Below, piece after piece: positions 23,801 to 35,200 of a stretch of 64,000 bases of DNA (position 1 is its first letter; every line of letters starts with the position of its first letter). The DNA lies in the NCBI GenBank assembly GCA_029449235.1, contig JANATG010000013.1:1550001-1614000 (forward strand), read 5' to 3'. The stretch comes from Linnemannia schmuckeri (taxonomy: Eukaryota > Mortierellomycota > Mortierellomycetes > Mortierellales > Mortierellaceae). A program made the translations under genes and the position numbers. Under the pieces are notes generated by a model that saw only the letters and a list, made by a program, of their open reading frames with translations, did no database searches and was not told the DNA's origin.

Positions 23801-24451
23801 GGACGGGGAACTGGAGGAGAGGAAAGTACCGGAGTATGAGAAGGATAGGGAGTTGTGCTCAATTTGACGGTTGCACCAACGCCAAGAAGGAAGGAACTTG
23901 CGCGTCTACATTGGGATAGGCTTGCGTGAGCAAGTGAGAAGCAGGGCAATGCAGAGACAGAGGGTAAACTCACCTTATTTTTTGCTTCTTCTGTGGATGA
24001 ATAGCATGAGAAAGGACAGAGAGGTACAAACAGAGGAAGAGGGAGCGGAGGCAGAGAAGACCCCTGGTTTGACCCGCGATTTGGATTCGAAAAGTTTTTT
24101 AGTTGGTTCCCTTGCGCAGTATGAAAAAAAAAGGTTTTTTCAGTTAAGCGCAGCCCTGACTCGTCTCTTGCATGTCTTTAGTTTACCAAAGGAGTAAGTA
24201 AGGTGAAAAAAAATGAGATGGACATTTTCAATTACAAACACTCCCCAACCAGCCAATGAGTGCCCAAGAAGGCCGAATGACGGTATGAAAGTATGTCCAC
24301 AACAACAACGGAGTTTCTGCGAAGTGCCTCTTAAGTAAGTACTGACTAGATAGGACATGATAGACAACACGGCAATAGCTAAAGGACAAAGGGACAAACA
24401 AAAAAGACTGACAATTGACTACAGTCATAGACACGAAGAGAGCAGAAAGCT
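20847..24451. other. long gene-poor stretch
   Basis: About 3.6 kb with T homopolymers (near 20869-20902 and 21234-21252) just downstream of the deacetylase. It also has a small direct repeat near 22849-22876 (three copies of GGACACAAGC). No open frame here has a matching exon structure, domain motif or codon pattern that I can support. Confidence 0.45.
22849..22878. repeat. 10-bp direct repeat, three copies
   Basis: GGACACAAGC occurs three times head to tail. Small, and its purpose is unknown. Confidence 0.6.
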
Positions 24452-24458
24452 ATAAAAG
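24452..24458 (+). promoter_or_regulatory. TATA box of MFS gene 2
   Basis: TATAAAA about 350 bp upstream of the ATG at 24806, followed by a long CT-rich leader. Confidence 0.45.
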
Positions 24459-24805
24459 GCAGACTGTCTCCATCGTTTTTGTTTTCTTCATTTTTTTCTT
24501 CACTTCTCTTCTTCACTACTCTCTTCTTCATTACTCTTTTCTTCACTTCGTTCTTCTTTGTTTCTTTTCATTTTTTTTGTAACAACAAGAACACTCACTT
24601 GCTATATTATTTACTTGCACTTTTCACTTCTTCACTCTTCACTTCATATTTTGTTTCGATTTTGCTTGCATTTACACTCACTTGCACACACTTCCACCTG
24701 CACTCTTCAGTCTTCACTCTTAAAAAACATTAGCACGCTTTCAAGCATTCACTTCTCTCACTACCAATTCAAACCTCCAACTCCCAAATAAAAAACACAC
24801 TCAAG

Positions 24806-26757
24806 ATGACCGATACCGACGCTTCCACACTCGCCTCTGCCGTCGTCCCTCCTCCTCGCAATGCCGATACCTCAAGTCTATCTAAGAAACTACCATGGTA
24901 CAAACGCCTAGACCAACAGCGTGGGATCCTCCTCTTCCTGATCTCTCTCGCTCAGATGCTCGATATCATCAGTATCGCCTCAGTCACCATTGCCCTCCCC
25001 TCCATCCTCGAGGATGTCAAATATGCACCCAACCAACTGCAATGGGTCGTGAGTAGTTACGCGCTCACGTATTCCGCCTTCTTGCTTGTTGGCGGTCGAA
25101 TGGTAAGCTTATTTGCGCTTTGTTTCTTCTCCTTTGTGCAACCACTTTACAGTTCCTGAAAAATTACAAATGTCTGACCGCTTTCTTTCTTCTCCCTCTC
25201 CTCGGAATTTTGCTCACAATAGGGCGATCTGTTTGGACATCGCCGGGTATTCTTGACAGGCACATCCTGGTTCGCAGCCTGGTCGCTGGTCTGCGGATTT
25301 GCAAGGAACCCCATCTTCATGTCTGTCGCTCGTGGCCTCCAAGGTGCAGGTGCTGGCTTCACAATGTAAGCATTCACTTCCCCCTCACTCCATTTTTGTC
25401 CATTGTTCTTCCATCCATCCACCAAACGTGTCATTGTATTCATCCACCTACTGCTCATGCAACCTTTCATTTTTCATTTATTAACGATCCTACCCCTTTT
25501 CCCCTACCCTCTCTGAATTCTCTCATTAGTCCAAGTGCATTAGCACTGTTGACCACATCCTACCCTCTCGGTCCTGAGCGTACATTTGCTCTCTCGATGT
25601 TCGGAGGAGCAGCTTGTATTGGTCAGACCATCGGTGTCCTCCTCGGCGGCATCTTTGATGCCACCATTGGCTGGTACTGGATCTTCTACATCACCGCCAT
25701 CATCTCGGCTCTCCTCTGTGTCGCTGGCTTCTTTGTCATCTCCAAGGCCAACGATGATGTCCATGTCACCGATCGTCGTGTTGATGTTGTTGGTGTTGTC
25801 TCTTTCATGCTCGGTATCATTGCTGTTGTCTATTACCTCTCCGAGTCCACCACTGCTGGTTGGGGTTCTGCGCACACTTTGGCACCCTTCCTTGTGGGCA
25901 TTGCTCTCCTCGTCTTCTTTATCTTCTGGGAGCGCCGTATTGATTATCCTATTATGCCTTTCCGCATTTGGGGCTCTGTCCGGTTCCGCGCCTCGGTGAT
26001 TATTATCATCTGTGTTACGGCCACCTACAACACCATGATCTTCTTCACATCGTTGACTTTCCAGAACGTCCTCAAGTACTCCCCCTTGATCACCGCCTGC
26101 TGCTACATTGTCCACGGAGTCGGTCTTGTCGTCGGTCTCTACACTGTCACTCGTCTCTTTGTCTTTATGCGCACCAAGTTCATTATGTTGATTGGATGGA
26201 TTTTCATCATCGTATCATCAATCGTCTTTGCCCAGATCGTCCCCGGCACCAGCTACTGGCATTTCGCCTTCCCTGCCTTGATCGTCAACTGTCTCGGTCT
26301 CTCGCCTACCTGGATGTGCTGCCAGGTCAATGCTGTTGCTGATGCTCCCGACGAGGACCAAGGTGTTGTCGGTGCAGTCTTCAATGTCGCCATCCAGCTC
26401 GGAGGACCTATTGGCCTTGCGATTTCCACCATCTTGTCCCAGGCTTACGAGCCCGCCGCTGGTGCTGAGGGAGCTGCCTTGATGTCTGGTTACCGCGCTG
26501 CGTTCTATACTTTCGGTGTTATTGGCGGTGTCGGTTGGGTGTTGTCGTTGCTCTTGGCTTCTAACCGGGATCCTATTGAGTTCTCTGGCGTTGCTCCCGA
26601 GAAGGAGGATAACGGAGAGAAGGGACTTGAGGTTGTGGATGAGAGCCAGATCTCGGGTGCTGAGGGCAAGGCTGAGTTGGAAGATGATGAGGATGAGAAG
26701 AAGGAGGTGAAGAAGGGTGGGTCTAGCGTCTCTGTTGCCCACACTGTTATCGCCTAG
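24806..26757 (+). CDS. MFS drug:H+ antiporter-like transporter, DHA2 type, paralogue 2
   Basis: Exons 24806..25102, 25223..25365 and 25530..26757 (phases 0 and 2) encode about 555 residues. The N-terminus MTDTDASTLAS matches the other copy's MADADASTLAS. Motif D1 is LDIISIASVTIALPS and motif A is GRMGDLFGHRRV. The RGLQGAGAG loop, the SPSALALLTTSYPLGPERTF block and later helices follow in the same order. The C-terminal tail is longer and strongly charged (KAELEDDEDEKKEVKK), probably cytosolic and open to trafficking or turnover control. Membership of the DHA2 exporter family is clear; substrate unknown. Intron positions are identical to gene 1, so the two come from one duplication. It sits directly upstream of NLR copy 3 in the same direction, whereas MFS gene 1 lies downstream of NLR copy 1. 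Confidence 0.92.
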
Positions 26758-27600
26758 AGTTCTGGCTGATGTATTTCTTCCTGTCTTTTTCTTGTAGAAT
26801 AAAATCTTATTTGATTTCCTCTTTTTTTATCTCTGTGCCTTTGCTTTGCTGTGTGTGGGATGGTGGTAAAACGACCTTGGTTTCTCAAATTAGTCACGTG
26901 TAGCGAGCAAGCGGTCCAGGATGGCAAGAACAGGAAAAAAAAAGGAAGGAAGATATCAAGACCTTGCTGCTCCTCCTTTCACGTTTATGTTTCCTCTTCC
27001 TCAGCTCTTCCCCATATGTAGCTTTAGATGACGACTTTGACATTGACGATTCAAAGATAGTGCGAAAAGAGGTGAAAAAGGCATTGATACTTAGGTTCTT
27101 GCAGTTGGCTGGATCCTTCGAGTCGTATTGCGATGGAAAAAAAATGCATAGTTATTACTTTGCCTTGGGTTGAGACAATTATATCTGATCGAATCAAACC
27201 GCGCTTTTCGCGTCTGGTCATTGATCAAATCTGCTCTAAAATTGTAAAGGGCAGCGGATCAAAAAGAAAGGTGAGCGTTAGACAAGTCGGATATTGCTTG
27301 TTCCTCCTCTTGCCCTTGTCCACCCAAAGCGCAACAATGCTCCAAGCCTCCCTATTTTTTTTCTTGCTTTTGTGTTCTCTGGCTTGCAAATTAAGTAAAA
27401 AAAAATAAAATCACGAGTGGGCGAAAATGGGTGGAAGACACAAAGTCAGCAGAGAGAGAAAGAGACGGGCGAGAGAAGAAGGGTCAACTTTTTTTGCTTT
27501 CTCTCTTTCGCTCTTCCCTCTTGGCCTTTCTTGTTCACCATCTTTCATCACTCTCTCGCCACTCTTTCACACTTCAGCTGTCACTCATTAGTCACTTCAC
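26758..27600. other. spacer between MFS gene 2 and NLR copy 3
   Basis: AT-rich, with a putative MFS 3' end (AATAAAA near 26799) and a CT-rich leader. I call no gene. Confidence 0.4.
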
Positions 27601-27639
27601 ACATTCAAACCCACTTCTCGGTCCTCCGACCTCTCATCC

Positions 27640-28109
27640 CCATTTACAAACACACAACACCAACAAACAGCGACTCTCCTTCAGAACCGACAGACAGTCC
27701 ATCAACAAGTGCACTTGTTCAGCGTGCCAAAGGTATATCCTTCGTCAGGCCTTGAGGGATTTCTTGGCGCGCTCTGCACCAAGAAAGTCATGAATCTGCA
27801 AGACGCTAAAACGTGATTGACGCACAAATAGAGAGGTCCTCCTCTTCAGCGGAACAAGCAAACCCTGCCAACACACGTCGTTGCGACCTATACAAAATAA
27901 CAGGGGCCTCGCTCATCAAAAAGGTAATGGAAGGGTCGTGTGAAAATGGACGCAGAAAGGAACGGACAATTGCTGTTGCATGAACCATATCATGCCCCAA
28001 GGCCTTTGATTGGATATGTTTTTTCTATCTTTGTCATAAGCTCAGCAGTTCTTTTGCTTGCCAATTTCATCACAACGCCCTCAACTGTTGTCCTTTGGGC
28101 TTCCTCGAA
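27640..28109 (+). other. predicted 5' leader exons of NLR copy 3
   Basis: The first exon ends at 27732 (donor GTATAT) and encodes DSPSEPTDSPST and ALVQRAK. The second is 27850..27923 (TRRCDLYKIT, SLIKK; donor GTAATG). The third is 28046..28109 (donor GTAAAC). They keep phases 1, 0 and 1 and join the main exon at 28209 after TTTTAAG. The second exon starts three bases earlier than in copy 1 because of a shifted acceptor, and the frame is still kept. The third exon has two one-base length differences from copy 1, so its protein text is not conserved. Confidence 0.45.
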
Positions 28110-28208
28110 GTAAACTCAATTGATACGGAAATGAAAATATGCTGTGTTTTCAGAAAAATGTAACAACTGTAACTAACTCATTTGTATTCCATATCCAATG
28201 CTTTTAAG

Positions 28209-31200
28209 TTGCAGTTATATCGTGCTCGCCACTTTCAAGCATTTCCTCGCCACCACCATCACCTACCCCGCCCAACACTGCTCCCTCAGTCTCTGGGAAG
28301 ATGAACACACAGAGCAAACGCTCCATTCCAGTTTCTCAGGCGGACCAGCTCGTCAAAAATAGGCGCATTGAGGATACCTCGAGTACTGATTATGAACTCG
28401 CTGAGGCACAGGACGATCAATATATCGAATCCGCTGTACTCACTTTGAGGATGCAGCGCCTGGGCGAGTACACACAGCGGATCTACATTGCTCCCATGGC
28501 CAAGCTCAACCTTCAATCCTCAGATGACACACTGTTCCCTCTGATGGACAAGGTCAAGGACTTTCTTGCTGGTAACTATCAAGTCATGCTGATCCTGGGC
28601 GACTCAGGAGCAGGCAAGTCGACATTCAACCGCCACCTGGAGCATGAGCTCTGGCAGGACTACCACCCCGGTGGTCGCATCCCACTCTTTATCAGCCTGC
28701 CAGCTCTCGAACGACCGGAGAAAGAGCTCATTGCCGAGTCACTCAGGTCACACAGGTTCTCGGAGACACAGATTCAGAAGATGGAGCAACACCGCCAGTT
28801 CATCTTGATATGCGATGGCTACGACGAGAGCCAGCTCACATCCAACCTCCACACCACCAACCTCCTCAACCGATCCGGACAGCGTGACACCAAGCTGGTC
28901 ATCACCTGTCGCTCTCAGTACCTTGGACCGGACTATCAAGGATGCTTTGTACCCAACGCGGCGGGAACGTACTATCGTGCAGCGAACGATCTCTTCATGG
29001 AAGCTGTCATCACTCCCTTCTCCAAGGGGCAGATCGAGAATTACGTCGAGCAATACGTTCCCCTCGAGCCATGCACTTGGGTCAAGGAGGACTACATGGA
29101 CAAGCTGAGGATTATTCCCAACCTGATGGATCTGGTTAAAAAACCCTTCCTTCTGACGCTCTGTCTGGAGGCCCTCCCCAACGTTGTTCAGGGCAAGTCC
29201 GATCTTTCGAGACTTCGTGTCACTCGTGTTCAGCTGTACGATACTTTTGTTCAACGCTGGCTGGCAGTCAACAAACGTCGTCTCCAGAGCAATAAGCTGG
29301 ACAAAGAGTATCAACTGGCATTGAATGGGCTGCTGGAGGAAGGATTCGAATTGAACGGAATCAAGTTCCAACAGGACTTGGCAGCGTCAATCTTTCAGGA
29401 GCAGGAGGGCAGGCCCGTTGTCGATTACACCCAAAGGCGCGACGGAACCTCATGGAAGGCTGCATTTTTTGGTTCTGAGCCCGACATCTCCCTCTTACGA
29501 GACGCCAGTCTGTTGAGTCGAGTTGGAATACAGTACCGCTTTGTACACCGATCCCTCCAGGAGTATTTTTATTCCTGTACTATTTATGGACCTGGCGACG
29601 GCAGCGACCAGTTTGCTCCGCATCTTCCTTCCGAGTACAGCGATTTCAACGATCACCCTATTTCCCAAAGCAACCTTGTCGCAGAGCCTCCGATCGTCCA
29701 GTTCTTAGCGGAGCGTGTGCAGCTGGACTCTAGATTTAAGCAGCATCTTCTCCATTTTATTGAACAGTCCAAAACGGACGATCGCGCTGCTTGTGCTGCT
29801 GCTAATGCCATCACTATCTTGGTCAAGGCAGGAGTGCGTTTCAATGGGGCCGACCTTCGAGGCATCCGCATTCCAGGAGCTACTTATCTAGCGGACAGTT
29901 CGACTCTGCTCAACTGCAGGAGACGAACCTGACAGGCGTCAACCTCACCAGAAGCTGGATTCGACAGGCGAACCTTAGCAATGCACGGATGGAGGGAGTG
30001 CAGTTTGGAGAATTGCCATTTCTGGAGGAGGATGGCTTTGTGGGCCCAATTGCTTACTCTATAAACGGAGAATCGTTTGCTGCGAGTCTTGCTTCTGGTC
30101 TCATCAACATTTACGACGCCACAACCTGGAAAGTGACTCGCACCCTTCGCGGCCACAACAAACAAGTCACCGGCATTGCTTATTCCCCCTCTGGAAAGCA
30201 GCTTGTCTCAGGCAGCTACGATTGTACAGTCCGATTGTGGAACTGTCAGACAGGAATGACTGATTTTGTTCTGCAGGGGCATACTAGGGAAGTCAATGCT
30301 GTGGCGTTCTCACCCTCAGGCAATCAGATTGCCTCAGCCAGCGACGACAAAACCGTGAGGCTGTGGGATCCTCGGACGGGGGACGTTCATTTTGTCTTGC
30401 AGGGTCATACTGATGAGATCTACAGCGTTGCGTGCTCGCCTGATGAACGAAGCGTTGCCACTGGAGGTACTGACGGGACGACACGAATATTCGATACGCA
30501 CTCTGGACAGATGGGCTTGGTCCTCAAGAACAAGTACTGGAGCGTATCCTGCGTCGCCTATTCGCCTGACTGTAAGCGGATTGTTGCAGGAGATATGGGC
30601 GGTAATATGCGGCTGTGGGGATCAATCACTGGTAAATTAGGAAAAAAGTGGAAAGGCCATGTGAGTACCGTTCGTGCCGTCAGCTTTTCGCCAAACGGTT
30701 TGTGGATAGCCTCGTGCAGCGATGATTGTACGGTCAAGTTATGGGATTCCCATGTAGGCAGGCTCGTCTCAGTCTTTGCAGGTCATTCTTTATTTGTTTT
30801 GTCCGTCGCGTTTTCGCCGAACAGCCTGCAGATGGCATCAGGGAGCGTGGATGGGACCGTGCGGTTGTGGGATGTGGCGACCACTGGAGCAGGACTCGAC
30901 ATAAATATCGCCCAGTCTGATTCGATTACAAGCATCGCCTATTCTTCCGATGGAAGGTGCCTCATCTCCGGCAGCGACTCTGGGACACTGCGACAGTATG
31001 ATGCGATGACTGGAGAGCCCGGTTGTTCGTTTCGATGTGGTTCTCAGCAAGCTGATGTCGTAGCGATTTCGCCAGGTGGTCGTCGAATTGCCACCACCGG
31101 ACACTCCAAAGCCATTAAAATACGGAGTGTGGAAACAGGTGTCGCCGAGGTCGCCCTCCAAGGGCACACGGACTGGATCACAACATTGGCATTCTCACCG

Positions 31201-31941
31201 GATGGTCAGTGGATTGCTTCCGGTGCCCGTGACAAGACTGTGCGTCTTTGGGATGCCCACTCAGGAACGCCAGGTCTTGTGCTCGTGGGCCACAGTGATG
31301 AGGTCCTGAGTGTGGCATTTTCAACGTGTGGACGACAGCTCATATCTGGAAGCAGAGATGGAACCATTCAAGTCTGGGAGGTGGCTACTGGTGAGTCACG
31401 AGTATCTGTGGATGTCAGGCCTTCTGAACCGTACGTCATAAGCTATTCACCGAGTAAAAAGCTGGTCGCGGTAGGACTGAGAAAAGCGGATTTCGTGGAG
31501 TTGTGGGACGAGGACAGCGAGAAACTCTCGCACTCCTTGCAACATGTGGACCCAGTTACCTTTATTGCCTTTTCGCATTGTAGTCGGTGGGTCGCCACTG
31601 TTTGTAACGACTTTGTGTGGCTTTGGAACTTGGTCGTGAGAGATGCGGTACAGAAGTGGGAATGCGCTCTGGTTATTCGAGAATTTCTCATGGGTGTCAC
31701 TGGGATTGCTTGGAGACCAAACGCATTGGAGTTTGTAACTGGTTCAAGAGACGGTTGTGTGCAAGCATGGCGGTTGGTTGGTGGACAGGATGGCGGATTC
31801 TCTGCGAGGTTGGTCTGGAGTTCTGGACACACGGCGTTTGTTGCGACAGATACTGTCATAACCGACGCGGTTGGTCTCAGTCCGATGAACTGGGGATTGC
31901 TCAAGCAGCGCGGTGCTAAGGAAGGGCTGCTGTCTCTCTAA
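28209..31941 (+). pseudogene. NLR-like receptor, copy 3, frameshifted in the pentapeptide region
   Basis: Same architecture as the two minus-strand copies: Pro-rich start (KMNTQSKR follows), NACHT with GDSGAGKST and FILICDGYDES, FVHRSLQEYFY, pentapeptide repeats, WD40 repeats. The frame from 28209 ends at 29932. Just after 29881 one base is missing (GGAGCT-ACTTATC where copy 2 reads GGA GCT GAT TTG TC), so IPGADL becomes IPGATYL and the frame closes 17 codons later. The downstream frame then stays open to the stop at 31939-31941. It encodes the rest of the pentapeptide block (QLQETNLTGVNL, RQANLSNARMEG) and all WD40 repeats. One deletion is therefore enough to explain the break. The NACHT part alone, about 543 residues from the ATG at 28301, could still be made. 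The upstream leader exons are listed separately. Confidence 0.82.
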
Positions 31942-32307
31942 GACCCTTCAAACGATCAAACGACAGTACTACTATCGAAGTAAAGTATCAGCTTTAATTT
32001 GCCTTTGATTTTGTATTGACCCTCGGAATTTTTTATTGAATGGACGCAAGACTCATGAATGTCTCCTTAAGAGGATCTACTACCTTTCGAGCGACTGGGA
32101 TTTTCGAGTCTAGCAATTGACCTTAGGACAGTTTTTGCGTGCCCTTTCAATGGTATTCTCATTTTTTCAAAATGAGAGCATCTATCAGTCAACTAGAAGA
32201 GAAGAAGAGAAAGAAATAACCAACTACAAGCAAGCCTGCTGAAATAAAGAGGGAGTACGTAAAAACGAGGGACCAGAAAGGAAGTGATGGTCGAAATAAA
32301 GAGATCA
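31942..32307. other. 3' flank of NLR copy 3
   Basis: AT-rich sequence with no supported gene. Confidence 0.4.
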
Positions 32308-32516
32308 TTAAGCCAAAGGCTGGTAGAGGGTGTTAGTGAAGGCAACACTCCTATCAAATTTGTTTGGATGTAAAAAGATGACACAGTCGAGCCAGATTTG
32401 CTCATATCCTGGCGGGTAGCTATCCATGATCCCAAAGAAAGCCAATCGGCTCTTGAGGTCCTGCAGGTCGTTCTTGCTGAACACATCCTTCGCAGGAACA
32501 CCAACCAGAGTTTTCT
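32308..32516 (-). CDS. isolated 3'-terminal exon-like frame, unknown family
   Basis: On the minus strand an acceptor (GGTAATTAG) at 32517 opens a frame to the TAA at 32310..32308, about 69 codons without an own ATG. The text (KTLVGVPAKDVFSKNDLQ, LAFFGIMDSYPPGYEQIW, LHPNKFDRS) has coding composition: balanced residues and hydrophobic/charged alternation. I do not recognise it. It may be the last exon of a gene whose 5' part has decayed, or the end of the fragments upstream. Confidence 0.3.
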
Positions 32517-32844
32517 CTAATTACCGGTTAAAAAATGAGACAGGATGAGTACAGTAGAATTGAGCAAACAGATGATCACTTCTGTTGCCAACCTCTCCCT
32601 CAAGGACAAGGTCAGCTTACACTAATAAAGTCGAGAATCAGGACCTATTTCAACTCCTACCCGTTTCGATTCATAATGTCCAGTTGAAATTGTAAACGAA
32701 GCGGAATCCGGCCTTGGAGTGACAGTTCGCGCTTTCACATCGTGTGAGAAGAGGGAGTTGTTTCTATGTCACGAGAAAAGTGTGGAATGGTGTGTTTGTG
32801 GTATAGACTGCAGTCGGCTATCTAAGTCGACTTCCACACTTGCT

Positions 32845-33015
32845 CTAAGAACTCTTCAAGTGGACTATGAATCTCGTTTTTTGCGAAATAAAGAGCATGC
32901 ACCCATAGAGCTGCTTGCAATTCTGACACTCAGCCTTGATGAAGTGGCCGACCTTGTTCGGCTCAAATCCAGTAATACATACATTGGCCCGCGAGAGTAT
33001 GTTTTCGTATGGTTG
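32845..33015 (-). pseudogene. zinc-finger-like exon remnant
   Basis: Downstream of a CTCTAG acceptor a 56-codon frame reads FEPNKVGHFIKAECQNC and KQLYG, then RFIVHLKSS and a stop. The spacing of C-x2-C followed by a later His resembles a BED-type finger of hAT transposase derivatives, but the second metal pair is incomplete and the frame stops. Weak call, based on a short motif only. Confidence 0.25.
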
Positions 33016-33225
33016 CTAGAGTGGTCGAATGTAAAAACAAAGAACGGCGATCATGTCAACCATCAGTGCATCGTAAGAAAACACTTTTTTTTTCCAGTGA
33101 ATCAATGTCATATTTGGTGTCAGTAAATAACTGATTGTTCAAGGTCCTAAGATGAAGTCCATGATCTCGCGTTCCTGGATTTTTGGTTGTAGGTAAGGTG
33201 ATCATTCTTTCAAGTTAGCCGATGC

Positions 33226-33958
33226 CTAGCCAAACAAAACCTCATACAGAAAAAGTCGATTGCTTGCCGCAAATACATCCATGTAGACACATACGTGTTC
33301 GAGGCTTGATTCGGCTTCTATTTGAGAAGAAAGTGAGTGCCAATGCATTAGATATCTTATCGCCGTATGATCGTAACAAAAAGCCGAGACGAAAGAGGTA
33401 CTGAAAAAACAAAAACGCGAACAATTTGAACTTACTTGATCTTGGCAGCCTCGAGGTGGTTTGGAGATATTCTCTCAAAAGGGTTGGCGATGTTGAACTC
33501 GATTTCAAAGGCGACTGACAGCATCAACCTGTCACGCACCCCATGCACAGGCTTTGCACGGGTGATTTTGATGTCATCGCCAGGCCGGGCATTAGGTCCC
33601 TGAGACGCAAGATATAGTTGCCGTGGATGCTCACGAAAATCTCCAATGGCCAGACTGTCGAGGACCGGAATGCCGTGGGCAGAGTCGTGCCGTCGGCCAT
33701 TATCATGGTTGTAGTTGGGCGCTTCTTGTCATTGTTCCAGTAGATAGCCAAGACAAGTTATGTTCCATGGAGAATACACGAAGTGAAGAGGAAGGTGGTT
33801 AATATATATGTCGCTCTCAGAATTTACAGGCTTGGTGATTGCCTTTGTTGCAAAGGATGAAGTACTGAGATGATACGTTGGCTGCTTACCTTTCCCGCCC
33901 AGTTGCACACTTGTCGGAGCTTGATCGTTCTTGTCGGGGTAATTGTTGTACGATCCAT
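33226..33958 (-). pseudogene. decayed or oddly spliced gene starting MDRTTITPTRTIKLRQ, unknown function
   Basis: Exon 1 is 33958..33890 (MDRTTITPTRTIKLRQVCNW, donor GTAAGC), exon 2 is 33842..33436 (donor GTAAGT) and exon 3 is 33400..33226 ending in TAG. Exon lengths 69, 407 and 175 add up to a whole number of codons. Exon 2 however changes frame twice. NSESDIYINHLPLHF and SPWNITCL are in the first frame, IYWNNDKKRPTTTMIMADG and STVWPLEIFVSIHG in a second, and ARPGDDIKITRAKPVHGVRD and MLSVAFEIEFNIANPFERI back in the first. A one-base gain near 33760 and a one-base loss near 33593 would repair it. Alternatively two tiny introns of 55 and 35 nt could be removed, which would cost well-formed coding text. 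I do not recognise the family. Confidence 0.45.
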
Positions 33959-34617
33959 GGTGTCGTTGGCTGAGAGTTGTTGTTACTGAGTATTGTCATC
34001 GGTTTAAGGTTGTTGAGGTTGTTGTTAGTCTAATAGATTGGAAAGGAAGAGAGACTGAAGAGTTGGGTTGGGGATGGAGAGTGTGTGTGAGGGTTAATAG
34101 CGAAAAGATGAAAGTTGAAAAAAGAATGGATGGTTATAGTATTGTGTAATTGTAGTGTTGTCTTGCATGTGGAAAAAAAAGAGTAGGGGTGTAGGGCTAA
34201 AAGGCGGGCCTTTTATTGTCAGTCATCAATAACCAACGTGGATTTGTATGGGACCTAGAACTATCATCTAGGAGTGGTGGAAAGGATCTGGCGTCGTCTT
34301 CCTCGCCTCACCCGTAAACGAGAGAATGTGTGTGTTACATCGTGTGTGCTGTTAGGAAGAAAAAAAATGCGAAAATCACAATCGGCCCTATGCAGCTACG
34401 AGCTCACAATGCGCCACCAATTTTTACTTTTCAGGCACGCTGGCAATTTGATGGGCGATTTAGTATAGGCGCTGGCATACATTGCGACGATGGGTTGAAG
34501 GATCACGATGGAATGAAAATAGACTTGCCAGCCAGACTATAAAAAGCGCCTTGGGCTGCCAGTTTTAATACTTTAGATGTCAGATAGACAAGCATGTCTG
34601 CAGCGCTAACGAGGTCT

Positions 34618-34651
<34 letters not shown>

Positions 34652-34995
34652 AAAAAAACAGGGTGCCAAATTCAACCAACTTGAATGGATAGATTAGTTT
34701 ATTCCACCATATCTGATCAGTTTGTTTGTGCCATTTTTGCTGGTTTTTTTGTTCATTCCATCCCTGCTCTATTTTTTTTCCCTATCCTACTCCTTCTCGT
34801 TCTACTTTGATCCTAAAGTCTGTTTGTCATCAGCGCTTCTTTCACAATGTAGATCCTCCCTACCTTTGATCCGTTTCTTGTCGATGATCCCCAACTCTCT
34901 CCCATCCTTAAAGTGAGTGCATAAAGAGAACAAAACAGCGGAAAAGGATACCCCGCATGGGTTGAACTCCAACGTTGGAATGAGGTTCCTTTCCG
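33959..34995. other. intergenic with poly(A) run
   Basis: It contains 30 consecutive A followed by CAAAAAAACA (about 34621-34660). Unlike the poly(T) insert at 16.6 kb I find no flanking direct repeat, so I do not call a retro-insertion. No supported gene. Confidence 0.4.
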
Positions 34996-35002
34996 TATAA
35001 AA
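34996..35002 (+). promoter_or_regulatory. TATA box of the defensin gene
   Basis: TATAAAA about 205 bp upstream of the ATG. The leader appears to contain an intron (CTCCAAA then GTAAGTATT, ending CCCTCATAG) whose acceptor abuts the start codon. Confidence 0.55.
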
Positions 35003-35200
35003 GACGATGGCCTAACGCTCTCTAGTTTGTCCTCACAACTCTTCCCTCCAAACGATCGTCTTCACCTCAAACACCTCCAAGTACGCCTTCTCCTCCAAAG
35101 TAAGTATTAAGTATTGTCACTAACTGATTCACGGCCAAACCAACAGATACACTCACTAACATCCACTCTCCTCTTCTTCCCTACATTCTATCCCTCATAG

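Noticed and set aside
25120..25530. Continuous open reading through the MFS gene 2 introns
   Set aside because: The paralogue has stops or different text there, whereas the splice sites match exactly in both genes.
2865..31941. An inverted duplication of an MFS-NLR block
   Set aside because: The gene order differs: on the left the MFS gene is downstream of the receptor, on the right it is upstream in the same direction. A simple inverted copy would keep the order.
34621..34660. Poly(A) run as a second retro-insertion
   Set aside because: No flanking direct repeat of 7 bp or more was found.
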